Of a DNA stretch of 64,000 nucleotides, positions 44,611 to 52,592 are shown in pieces. A model generated the notes under the pieces. That model made no database searches. It was not told the origin of the DNA and saw only the letters and a list, made by a program, of their open reading frames with translations. This stretch comes from Salinicoccus sp. YB14-2. Lineage in GTDB: Bacteria > Bacillota > Bacilli > Staphylococcales > Salinicoccaceae. The number at the start of each line of letters is the position of its first letter. Within the stretch, counting starts at the first letter, position 1. The DNA lies in the NCBI RefSeq assembly GCF_001265075.1, contig NZ_LFKO01000001.1:187527-251526 (forward strand). Reading direction: 5' to 3'. Position numbers and translations under genes: made by a program.

Positions 44611-45484
44611 AGTATACATTCCTTTCTACAAACAGGAACTGAAGCGCGAGCAATGCGACAAATATAACCAGCGTAATCACTGAACTTGCCGCTGATACAC
44701 CTGTATTGAACAAGTCGAAAGCTTCCTGATATGAATGATAGATTAAGTTACTGCTCAAATAGTTCGGCCCACCCTGTGTTACGACCCGTATCGGTGTGAA
44801 CACATATTGGAGCCCCTGGACGATGGTCATGATCAGTATATAGAATCCTGTAGCCGAGCTCATCGGAATGATGATATCGGTAAAAATCCTGAACTTTGAT
44901 ATTTTATCCAGCTTGGCCGCTTCAATGATCTCGTTCGGTATACCGACGATTCCGGAGTACAGAACGATAAAGTTATATCCGAACACCTTCCATGCAACAA
45001 TCAGACTCAGCACAACTATTACCGTTCCTTCCGTCACTGTCCAGTTGGGTATCGACAGCCCCACCCATCCAAGCACTGTTGCGACGGGCCCGGAAACAGG
45101 ATTTAAAATCCACAGGAATAACATTGAGCCGACGACTAGTGATATGACTGAAGGTGTGAAAATCGCAGCCTTATAAATAGGTTTCCATCTGTCTATCAAG
45201 TGAGCAATAATATATGCGAAAATATAAGTGACCACTGTATTCAGCAGTACGAATAGAATGATGTACTGAAAGGTCTGGAAGATGATTTTTCTGAATGTTT
45301 CACTTTGAAAAAGTTCCGTATAGTTTTCGAAACCTACGAATGTCTTCGTCGGAGAAATCATGTTCCAGTCAAAAAAACTTAAATAGATTGTATAGATCAA
45401 CGGCCCGATTGTAAAAATTGCCAGTAAAATCAATGCCGGTGCCAACAATAAGTAGTTAGTATATTTTTTACCCAACTTACACAC
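44600..45484 (-). CDS. Carbohydrate/G3P ABC permease, UgpA/MalF type
   Basis: This protein of up to 294 residues has six membrane helices and the EAA loop EAAKLDKISKFRIFTDIIIP. The start may be GTG 45484 or TTG 45475; the ribosome site GCGAG fits the latter. It is the first permease after the binding-protein gene, from which it is separated by a stem-loop. Together with the following permease and the MalK-type ATPase it makes a complete type I importer. Confidence 0.88.
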   Translation of the reverse strand: MCKLGKKYTNYLLLAPALILLAIFTIGPLIYTIYLSFFDWNMISPTKTFVGFENYTELFQSETFRKIIFQTFQYIILFVLLNTVVTYIFAYIIAHLIDRWKPIYKAAIFTPSVISLVVGSMLFLWILNPVSGPVATVLGWVGLSIPNWTVTEGTVIVVLSLIVAWKVFGYNFIVLYSGIVGIPNEIIEAAKLDKISKFRIFTDIIIPMSSATGFYILIMTIVQGLQYVFTPIRVVTQGGPNYLSSNLIYHSYQEAFDLFNTGVSAASSVITLVIFVALLALQFLFVERNVYYEN

Positions 45485-45501
45485 TCGCTTTCAAAAGAAT
45501 G

Positions 45502-45532
45502 ACAGAAGGCCGAAATTTCCGGCCTTCTGTAT
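45502..45532 (-). terminator. Intercistronic stem-loop after the binding-protein gene
   Basis: AGAAGGCCG-AAATTT-CGGCCTTCT is a perfect nine-bp stem just past the binding-protein stop, without a clean T-run. It probably stabilises or partly terminates the transcript, so that the binding protein is made in excess over the permeases. Confidence 0.65.
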
Positions 45533-45537
45533 GAAGA

Positions 45538-46848
45538 TTAATCAAGCAGTTCATTAATCTCGTCTTCGGTGTTCGTTACAGTCTCTTCAACATCGACATC
45601 GCCGCCAAGGATGACATCTCTCATATCCAGCAGCTTCTGCTCCGCTTCAAGTCCTGCATCTCCCGGGAATGATGCCCATGGTACGACGGAATCCATCTGA
45701 CTGATTGCCGGCTGCATCATTTCATTTTCCTCAAGGAATTCCTGAAGACCGTCCGGATTGTCTGCTACACCTTCACGAGGTGGCACGTAGCCAGTGCCTT
45801 TCGTCCATTCGCTGATGCCTTCAACACTGTATAAATAGCGCATGAATTCCCATGCTGCAGACTGTTGGTCTTCTTCCTCTGCAGTGATTGCAAGCATCGC
45901 ACCGCCGGCAGGCAGACGTCTTTCTTCACCTTCCCAGCTTGGAGATTCTATTGCAGAAATGTTGAATTCAGAGTTACTTTGTACGTTATTTCTCTGTGCT
46001 ATTGTTGTAAACAGCATGCCGACGTTACCGTCGATGAAACTCTGGATGCCCTGATCCCATCCGATGTGTAAAGCTGACTCATCTTCAACTACCAGATCCT
46101 GATAATATTCGAATGCTTCGATACCTTCTTCAGAAGCAAATGCTGCCTGTCCGTCCTCTATGAAGTTTGCACCGTTACTTTCCACTATCGCCTGTTGGCC
46201 CCATGTATCTGCAGGTTCCTGGATGTAAATACCATAATTATCTGTTTCTTCTTTGATCGTCTTTGCATACTCTTGCACTTCTTCCCAAGTTTTTGGTCCT
46301 GCAGGATCAAGACCCGCTTCTTCAAGCATATCTTCGTTCAGATAGAGAACAGGAGTACTCAGTGAATAGGGTACCCCGACCTGGCTGCCGTCTGAATTCA
46401 CAGCAAGATCCAGCACGTTCGGCAAAAAGTTCTCTTCAAGGAAATCTGCATCTTCTTCATGATGCTGTTCAATCACTTCCTGTGGTTCCGTGTAATGGAA
46501 GTTTTCAGAGAAATAGTCCAAAAAAGCCCATCCGACCTGTACGACTGCCGGAGTATTGCCTGCTGCCACATCCCCCTGCAGATTTGACATCAATCCTGCA
46601 TACATATCGGGATTATAACGAGCAACTACTTCAACCGTATCGCTCTGTGCGTTAAAATCTTCGACCAGCTTATCCACTGATTCTCCGCCTTGTGTTTCTG
46701 CGTTGACGTGCCAGTACTCTATCTGAGTTTTTTCACCTGGAGCTTGAGCTTCGTCACTGCCTTCTTGATCTTCGCTTTCGCCTCCGCCGCATGCTGCAAG
46801 AACCAGTGTAATCAGGGTCAGCATCATCATCAAATATATTTTCTTCAT
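45538..46848 (-). CDS. Extracellular solute-binding lipoprotein (SBP family 1)
   Basis: The 436 residues have a lipoprotein signal: positive MKK, a hydrophobic stretch, then lipobox VLAAC with Cys at 20, and an acidic linker. The mature part is a family 1 (MalE/UgpB-like) binding protein with QVGWAFLDYFSEN, FTTIAQRNN and GGAMLAITAEEEDQQSAAWEFMRYL. It captures the ligand for the two permeases and ATPase downstream. Its GGAGG lies inside the last codons of the HAD gene. Operon control by GlpP suggests glycerol-3-phosphate or a glycerophosphodiester as ligand. Confidence 0.9.
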   Translation of the reverse strand: MKKIYLMMMLTLITLVLAACGGGESEDQEGSDEAQAPGEKTQIEYWHVNAETQGGESVDKLVEDFNAQSDTVEVVARYNPDMYAGLMSNLQGDVAAGNTPAVVQVGWAFLDYFSENFHYTEPQEVIEQHHEEDADFLEENFLPNVLDLAVNSDGSQVGVPYSLSTPVLYLNEDMLEEAGLDPAGPKTWEEVQEYAKTIKEETDNYGIYIQEPADTWGQQAIVESNGANFIEDGQAAFASEEGIEAFEYYQDLVVEDESALHIGWDQGIQSFIDGNVGMLFTTIAQRNNVQSNSEFNISAIESPSWEGEERRLPAGGAMLAITAEEEDQQSAAWEFMRYLYSVEGISEWTKGTGYVPPREGVADNPDGLQEFLEENEMMQPAISQMDSVVPWASFPGDAGLEAEQKLLDMRDVILGGDVDVEETVTNTEDEINELLD

Positions 46849-46850
46849 TT

Positions 46851-47528
46851 TTAAACCTCCACAAAATTTTTATATAAATATTCGTTCAGTTCTTCCAGAC
46901 TGAATACTGTCACATCGTTCAAAGCATTAGTATTGTAATGATTGATATAAATTGTATTTAATCCGAGTGCTTTTGATGAATGGATGTCATTCGTCAAATT
47001 ATCTCCGATTTTGTAAATGTTGCAATCAGGATAGATTGCTTTGATTTCATTGATATGCCTTTCCATATTGAATGGCTTCTTAGCGTCATAAATTTGATGG
47101 TCAAATATATTGTTCAAATCCAGATACTCGATGAAGGGTGTCGCACTGTCCTCCGGTGAGTTGGTCATCAGAACCGTTGGATTTTTCAGTCGTTTAATTG
47201 TATGGATCAGCCTGTCGTCCACTTCGATCATTTTTTCTTCGATCATTTTCTCTCTGATTTTCAAAAAAACATCAAATTGATAGTCGACGGGAATGTCTTG
47301 TTTCGATGATATGAACCTGACAACCTGCCAAACATCTCCCAAAGGCATGTCGTCCTTATGGAAATGTTCTCGTGCTTCAGATGAGAATTCCTCCATTATT
47401 GAACGATAGTCATTTTTCATTTCCTGTTGTATACCGACTTCATCTGTCAACATCTCTATGTATTCATCAACAAAATTATCAGTGTGATAAAGTGTACCGT
47501 CCATATCAAAAATCAATACATTATTCAC
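46851..47528 (-). CDS. HAD-superfamily phosphatase
   Basis: The 225 residues include motif I LIFDMDGTLYHT with both catalytic Asp, motif II VLMTNSPEDS, motif III Lys in YDAKKP and motif IV IGDNLTND. A helical cap inserted after motif I makes it a subfamily I HAD. The start is GTG 47528 with GGAGG nine bases upstream; ATG 47537 abuts that site. It is the first gene after the attenuator, immediately followed by the binding-protein gene. Dephosphorylation of the imported sugar- or glycerol-phosphate is a reasonable inference. Confidence 0.85.
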   Translation of the reverse strand: MNNVLIFDMDGTLYHTDNFVDEYIEMLTDEVGIQQEMKNDYRSIMEEFSSEAREHFHKDDMPLGDVWQVVRFISSKQDIPVDYQFDVFLKIREKMIEEKMIEVDDRLIHTIKRLKNPTVLMTNSPEDSATPFIEYLDLNNIFDHQIYDAKKPFNMERHINEIKAIYPDCNIYKIGDNLTNDIHSSKALGLNTIYINHYNTNALNDVTVFSLEELNEYLYKNFVEV

Positions 47529-47598
47529 CGCGGTCATCCTCCAGTAAGATATTAAAGTGCAGTGCTGTGTTAAAATCCTTCTCCTTTCCTCAAAATAA

Positions 47599-47637
47599 AG
47601 AGACCGGTATTGGCAAAATTAACCAACACCGGTCTCT
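47599..47637 (-). promoter_or_regulatory. GlpP-type attenuator terminator between glpP and the ABC operon
   Basis: A 15-bp stem (AGAGACCGGTGTTGG pairing with CCAATACCGGTCTCT, one G-U) with a nine-base loop is followed on the minus strand by TTATTTTG. It lies 68 bases past the glpP stop and about 70 bases before the HAD start. In Bacillus, GlpP with glycerol-3-phosphate prevents termination at an inverted repeat in the leader of its target genes. Position and form match that mechanism. Confidence 0.75.
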
Positions 47638-47705
47638 CTAGCGCACCGTTTTCTATTCACTTTTCAATTATAACTATATCAGCGCTTTGTAAATCTTCTG
47701 TTAAT

Positions 47706-48278
47706 TTAATATGAATCATTGTTAAAGTTTTGTTTCCACATCTCAACATTCGATGTAGAAACAAATGAAGCACCGTGTTCCAAAGCCTCATTGAAGACTT
47801 TTGGATCATCGACCAGACCGCCGGCAATAATATTTATATCATTGACCTTCCTTATCTCCGGAATCAGATAAGATGTAATCGCCGGCATGATTTCAAGATA
47901 ATCCGGCTGCTGTCTCTTTAATCCATCAAGCACCATATCCAGCATTCTGTTGTCAACGACAAACGATCTCTGGACCACTTTCAACCCTACACTTTTCGCC
48001 TTTTTTATATATCCGGATTTTGTCGTGACGATTCCATCGGCACCCACATTGTTCTTGATGAATTTAAAAGCATAATCATCGACCTTCAGACTTCCTATCT
48101 TGTCTATATGGATGTATGTTTCAACACCTTCTTCTTTCAACTGCTCTACAACCATTTTAATATTGCTGATATTCCCGAAAAGAACGAACACACATGCCAG
48201 TTTGTCTTTGTATTTCACCGCTTTATTCAATTGCTTGAAGTCCGCCACTGCCCCGATCATCTTACTCTTCTGGTTCAT
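47706..48278 (-). CDS. glpP: Glycerol-3-phosphate-responsive antiterminator GlpP
   Basis: The 190-residue protein matches GlpP along its whole length: KYKDKLACVFVLFGNI, VETYIHIDKIGSL, FIKNNVGADGIVTTKSGYIKKAK, DYLEIMPAI and NIIAGGLVDDPK, a TIM-barrel-like fold. It binds glycerol-3-phosphate and the nascent leader RNA to prevent premature termination. The start is ATG 48278 with AGGAG seven bases upstream. It precedes a stem-loop terminator and a Ugp-like importer operon instead of the usual glpFK, which implies control of G3P or glycerophosphodiester uptake. Confidence 0.92.
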   Translation of the reverse strand: MNQKSKMIGAVADFKQLNKAVKYKDKLACVFVLFGNISNIKMVVEQLKEEGVETYIHIDKIGSLKVDDYAFKFIKNNVGADGIVTTKSGYIKKAKSVGLKVVQRSFVVDNRMLDMVLDGLKRQQPDYLEIMPAITSYLIPEIRKVNDINIIAGGLVDDPKVFNEALEHGASFVSTSNVEMWKQNFNNDSY

Positions 48279-48563
48279 ATGCACGCTCCTAAAAATTTAA
48301 TAGTATGTATATTCTACCATCATGAAGAATCCTTTGACATTATATGTTTCAAATGCGGTTATCATATCGATCTTACGAATCTCGTAATGATTCTTTATGT
48401 CCCTTCACCCTTATGGTATTATTACATTAACAATGTCTGAAAATTTAGATATTAACCATCCAAACCACAATCCACTTTCAAGACGTCGCCGAATCCTCGA
48501 TACGTCACTTCCAGCATTTAAGACTCAAGTACAAATTTAACTACTATAAGGGGTGTATGTACT

Positions 48564-50333
48564 ATGAAATCTTTTCTCAGCCGTATCAGCATGATGTTTG
48601 GTGTTTTATTGTTGACCGTTGTCACTTTATCCCAGGGGCTGCTTGCCGCGTCGTTTGAACCGGATTATGGCACAGAGAACAATATAGCTACAGCAAATGA
48701 CGGGATGGTCGTTTCCGCCCACCCGCTCGCATCGGAAGTCGGACTTGATATACTGAATGAAGGCGGTAATGCAGTGGATGCTGCGATTGCCATGCAGTAT
48801 GCACTGACAGTCACCGAACCGATGATGTCCGGTCTCGGGGGCGGCGGATTCATGATGGTTTATGATGCAAATACAAAAGAGACGACAATCATCAACAGCA
48901 GAGAGCGTGCACCGGCAGGCGCGGACCCGGAAATGTTCTTAAAAGATGACGGTGAAGCGATGGAATTCCAGGATCGTGTCATCCATGGTAACTCGGTCGG
49001 TGTTCCGGGGACTCCGGCGGGTTTACAGACCAGCCATGACATGTGGGGTACAATCGCAATGCCCAAGCTGATTGCTCCGGCAATTTCTCTCGCTGAAGAA
49101 GGTTTCCCGATCGATGACTTCATGGCTTACCAGATTGAAGAGAACGCAGAGAAACTCGACAGAAGTGCAGCCAGTGAAGTCTTCTTCAATGAAGGCGCAC
49201 CACTCGCAGAAGGTGATATGTTAGTCCAGGAAAATCTCGCTAATACATTAAGAATGATCAGTGAAAACGGTACGGACTATTTCTACAATGGTGAAATTGC
49301 CGATGCACTTGCAGAAACCGTCCAGGAATTTGAAGGCTCGATGACCAAGGAAGATATGATGAATTATGATGTGACCGTGGACGCGCCGGTGTGGGGTCAG
49401 TATAAGGACTATGACATCGCAACGATGCCTCCGCCGAGTTCAGGCGGAATATTCCTCCTTCAGATGCTTGGTATACTGGACGGCTTCGATCTGTCACAGT
49501 ATGACATCCAGTCTGTAGAGAAATATCATCTTTACGCTGAAACGATGCATCTTGCCTATGCTGACAGAGCTGAATACGCAGGCGACCCTGAGTTCGTCGA
49601 TGTGCCGATTGAAGGACTCCTTCACCCGGACTATCTCGATGAAAGACGGAATCTGATCAGTCTCGATTCGGTCATCGAAGAACCGGAAGCGGGAGATGTC
49701 ACACCTTATCAGGAAGGTTTTGAAAGAGAAGGTGGCGTTGAGCAGCCGGGAGACAAAGTCGACGGGCAGACGACACACTACTCGGTCATTGACCAGTACG
49801 GCAACGTCGTATCCTATACAACAACGATCGAGCAGGTCTTCGGTTCCGGCATCATGGTTCCGGAATACGGTTTTCTACTCAACAACGAACTGACGGACTT
49901 TGATGCAGAACCAGGCGGTGCAAACGAAGTCCAGCCGAATAAACGACCGCTCAGCAGTATGACGCCGACAATCGTATTCAATGACGGCCAGCCTGTCCTG
50001 ACAGTCGGTTCACCAGGCGGACAGACGATCATCACATCCGTACTGCAAACCATTTTAAATACGTATGAATATGACTTGACACTTGAAGATGCTTTAAACG
50101 AACCGAGAATATTCACCAACGGCCCAGACACCTATTCTTATGAAGAAGGTATTTCTGAAGATATCATTTCAGAACTCAACGATATGGGTCACGGATTTAC
50201 AGAAGATCCTGCACCAATCGGCAACGTCAACAGTATCATGTACAACACTGATGATGGCACCTACACAGGCGCCACCGATGAAAACAGAAACGGTGCAGCT
50301 TTTGGGTTTGAAAAGGAACCAGTTGGGCAGTAA
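48564..50333 (+). CDS. ggt: Gamma-glutamyltransferase
   Basis: This 589-residue precursor has an N-terminal signal peptide (about 1-29). It matures by self-cleavage before T403 in DGQTTHYSV, the catalytic N-terminal nucleophile of the small subunit. Conserved are NSRERAP with substrate-binding Arg, PPPSSGG, PLSSMTPT and GSPGGQTI. The enzyme hydrolyses or transfers gamma-glutamyl groups from glutathione-like or poly-glutamate substrates outside the cell. AAGGGG precedes the ATG. It is monocistronic with a strong terminator. Confidence 0.92.
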   Translation: MKSFLSRISMMFGVLLLTVVTLSQGLLAASFEPDYGTENNIATANDGMVVSAHPLASEVGLDILNEGGNAVDAAIAMQYALTVTEPMMSGLGGGGFMMVYDANTKETTIINSRERAPAGADPEMFLKDDGEAMEFQDRVIHGNSVGVPGTPAGLQTSHDMWGTIAMPKLIAPAISLAEEGFPIDDFMAYQIEENAEKLDRSAASEVFFNEGAPLAEGDMLVQENLANTLRMISENGTDYFYNGEIADALAETVQEFEGSMTKEDMMNYDVTVDAPVWGQYKDYDIATMPPPSSGGIFLLQMLGILDGFDLSQYDIQSVEKYHLYAETMHLAYADRAEYAGDPEFVDVPIEGLLHPDYLDERRNLISLDSVIEEPEAGDVTPYQEGFEREGGVEQPGDKVDGQTTHYSVIDQYGNVVSYTTTIEQVFGSGIMVPEYGFLLNNELTDFDAEPGGANEVQPNKRPLSSMTPTIVFNDGQPVLTVGSPGGQTIITSVLQTILNTYEYDLTLEDALNEPRIFTNGPDTYSYEEGISEDIISELNDMGHGFTEDPAPIGNVNSIMYNTDDGTYTGATDENRNGAAFGFEKEPVGQ

Positions 50334-50354
50334 AGATATAAATTACAGAAAGTG

Positions 50355-50392
50355 AAGAAGAGGTGGGCATTTAAGCCCACCTCTTCTTTTTG
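50355..50392 (+). terminator. Terminator of ggt
   Basis: AGAAGAGGTGGGC-ATTTAA-GCCCACCTCTTCT is a perfect 13-bp stem followed by TTTTTG. Confidence 0.95.
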
Positions 50393-50406
50393 CACTGATA
50401 TTTTTT

Positions 50407-51180
50407 CTATTGGAAGTATTTCAGCAAAATTTTCCCCAAGTCATTCAGGAAATGCCTCGCTTCCAAGTTACTGTTCCACTCAGATGAGAGCACTGAAAAC
50501 TTGACTGCCTTATCCTTTGACTGGAAAACGCCGATATCATGCTCAAGGTTATTGATTGTACCTGTCTTGTTCGACACGGTGATTTCATCCTCATCCCCGC
50601 CGTCATTCAGCGCTCCGCCGACCCGGTCGTTGAACTGGGAGTCTTTCATATGCTTCTGCATATCAATTCTCACTTCTTCAGGTATGAATTCATTTTCTAC
50701 ATATACAAGTTTGAGAGCTGTCATCATGTCCCTGGCTGTCGCGACGTTATACATTTTCGAAGTATCACCCGACATATCCATGAAGTGCCGCTTGAGCGTC
50801 GAATCATTGATGCCCCACTCCTTGAACGATTGTGAGAGTTTATCAAAACCGACATAATCCATCAGCATATTCGATGCGGTGTTGTCCGACACGATCATCG
50901 CAAGAACAACGACATCCTTTACAGGCAGGACTTCCACATCATTCAGCGAATAAAGAACTCCCGAACCGTCCACTTTATCCTTGACCAGCAACAGGTCATT
51001 TCTGCCCGAATCATGCGCCTTCTTCAGCGCTGCCAGACAGAGCGGTATTTTGATGACACTTGCCGAGCGGTAGATTTTATCCTCCTGATGCCGGATGACT
51101 TCACCTTCATGCTCGATTACGTATGAGATATTCTTTGTAGACTGCTGGCTGACCAGCTGCTCGATCACTTCTTTAATCAT
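50407..51180 (-). CDS. Class A beta-lactamase-like serine hydrolase, cytosolic
   Basis: The 257 residues have the SxxK motif SVIK (41-44), SDN (98-100) and KTG (205-207) of the penicillin-recognising serine hydrolases. The omega-loop Glu166 element (ExxLN) needed for fast beta-lactam deacylation is not visible; that region reads MDMSGDTSKMYNVATARDM. There is no signal peptide: the ATG at 51180 follows AAGGGGATG, and the upstream frame extension also lacks one. It is therefore unlikely to be a resistance enzyme; a cytosolic peptidase/esterase role is more plausible. Confidence 0.82.
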   Translation of the reverse strand: MIKEVIEQLVSQQSTKNISYVIEHEGEVIRHQEDKIYRSASVIKIPLCLAALKKAHDSGRNDLLLVKDKVDGSGVLYSLNDVEVLPVKDVVVLAMIVSDNTASNMLMDYVGFDKLSQSFKEWGINDSTLKRHFMDMSGDTSKMYNVATARDMMTALKLVYVENEFIPEEVRIDMQKHMKDSQFNDRVGGALNDGGDEDEITVSNKTGTINNLEHDIGVFQSKDKAVKFSVLSSEWNSNLEARHFLNDLGKILLKYFQ

Positions 51181-51294
51181 ATGACATCCCCTTAATTTAT
51201 CAAGCTGATAATAAAATACTCCTTCCAAAGCTGTTCAATTACTCTTTGCTTTAAAAGGAGAGATTCTAATGTACTATGTATTAAATTAAATAGA

Positions 51295-51657
51295 TTAATT
51301 ATTATTTCCAGGTGAACCTAAACCAAGATCTAAGATTATCTTTCTTTCTTTTTGTAGATTTACATCATCAATTCTGCCACTTAATAAGAAGGCATCAATT
51401 ATTACCCAAAGTCCTAAAATTAGAAATGAAACACCAAGTGTAATCCAACCCAGGAATAAAAAGTTAATGATAAAGAATGACAGCATACCGATAGCTATGC
51501 CGATATCACCGGAATAAAATCTGTGGCCGCCAAGTGATCCTGTAAAAAGCCATAAAACATATGCAATTCCTTTATTTTTTTTGGCTGTATCCATTTCACT
51601 ATTTAAAATTGCCAAATCTTTACTACTCATATCCTTTTTTAGATGTATATTAGACAT
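51295..51657 (-). CDS. TM2-domain membrane protein
   Basis: This 120-residue protein has the TM2 pattern: KNKGIAYVLWLFTGSLGGHRFYSGDIGIAIG forms the first helix and turn (GxHRFYxG motif), followed by two hydrophobic segments and a DAFLLSGRIDDVN segment. Function is unknown; such proteins are small inner-membrane proteins of two to three helices. GGAGTG precedes the ATG. Codon use is more AT-rich than its neighbours, which may indicate acquisition. It is monocistronic. Confidence 0.8.
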   Translation of the reverse strand: MSNIHLKKDMSSKDLAILNSEMDTAKKNKGIAYVLWLFTGSLGGHRFYSGDIGIAIGMLSFFIINFLFLGWITLGVSFLILGLWVIIDAFLLSGRIDDVNLQKERKIILDLGLGSPGNNN

Positions 51658-51781
51658 TCAAACACTCCTTTCATAAATAATTAATTATAAAATAATTATA
51701 CATTTTACTAATTAATTACAATTATTACAATATAAATCGCTTTTGTCAACGCTCCTATATTTATTGACTCATATAAAAACA

Positions 51782-52491
51782 TCAGACTAAATCCACAGTA
51801 TATTTATATTTGTCATCGGCTACAAAACTGCTGGTAAACTCGATTACCTGCTCATTGCCATATGCGAACCGTTCCAAATTCATCGCAATTGCACCCTCGG
51901 TTCTTTCAAGCAGCGAGGCGTCTTTTTTATTCAAGAAATCGGATTCAGTGTCTCAAATGCCTGATCGATTTTGACTGAATATTCCTGCTCCAATACTTGA
52001 TACAGTGACATGTTCCCGAAATTGAATCTGTCCAGGTCAGGCGCAACGTTGTAAGGTATAAAACTATATTCTAATAATAATGGTCTAACATCCGCCATCC
52101 TTAACCGGGTAAGTTTATATACCGGTGTATTTACAGTCAATCCCATTTTCTGATTCAAATACTTATCTGAATTGATTCGTACGATATCCAGCATTTTCGT
52201 CCCCGGACATTCTCCCGGCTCGTCGATTGCGTTTGTAAACCGTGAAAAGATTTCCGGCAGTTTTCCATATTCAAAAGGCAGTATGTATGTGCCTTTCCCC
52301 TGCTTTCTTGCGATGATATTCAAGTCTTCCAATTTTTCCAGTGCCTGTCTGATTGTTATGCGGCTGACACCGAATGCTTCGCACAGCTTTCGTTCCGGCG
52401 GCAGTTTGTCCCCGCTCAGATATTTGCCGCTGTCAATTTGATGTCTGATTTCATTCGTAATTTTTGCATATAAATGCGCATCGCTCTTCAC
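51782..52491 (-). pseudogene. GntR/UTRA (HutC-type) regulator, frameshifted
   Basis: An N-terminal winged helix (about 8-72: KLPPERKLCEAFGVSRITIRQALEKLE) is followed by a UTRA effector domain. The first frame ends at TGA 51931 after ETLNPIS. The missing end continues in another frame (NKKDASLLERTEGAIAMNLERF to YTVDLV) to TGA 51782, giving about 237 codons, the normal length. One T is missing in TTCTTGAAT; TTCTTTGAAT restores the frame. The start is GTG 52491 with only a weak ribosome site. It lies beside an orphan oligopeptide-binding protein gene that it may have regulated. Confidence 0.8.
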
Positions 52492-52523
52492 ACCGATCCC
52501 ACCCGTACTTTTAAGTTTATAAT

Positions 52524-52568
52524 AAAACCCGCAGTCGGACTTTTATCAAATCCTTAGCTGCGGGTTAC
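52524..52568 (-). terminator. Terminator of the oligopeptide-binding protein gene
   Basis: AACCCGCAG...CTGCGGGTT is followed by TTATTATAA on the minus strand, 25 bases past the stop. Confidence 0.8.
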
Positions 52569-52592
52569 TATCATAATGAAATTTTCACTTCA

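Noticed and set aside
50407-51180. Beta-lactam resistance gene
   Set aside because: It lacks a signal peptide and the Glu166-type deacylation element, so no resistance claim is justified.
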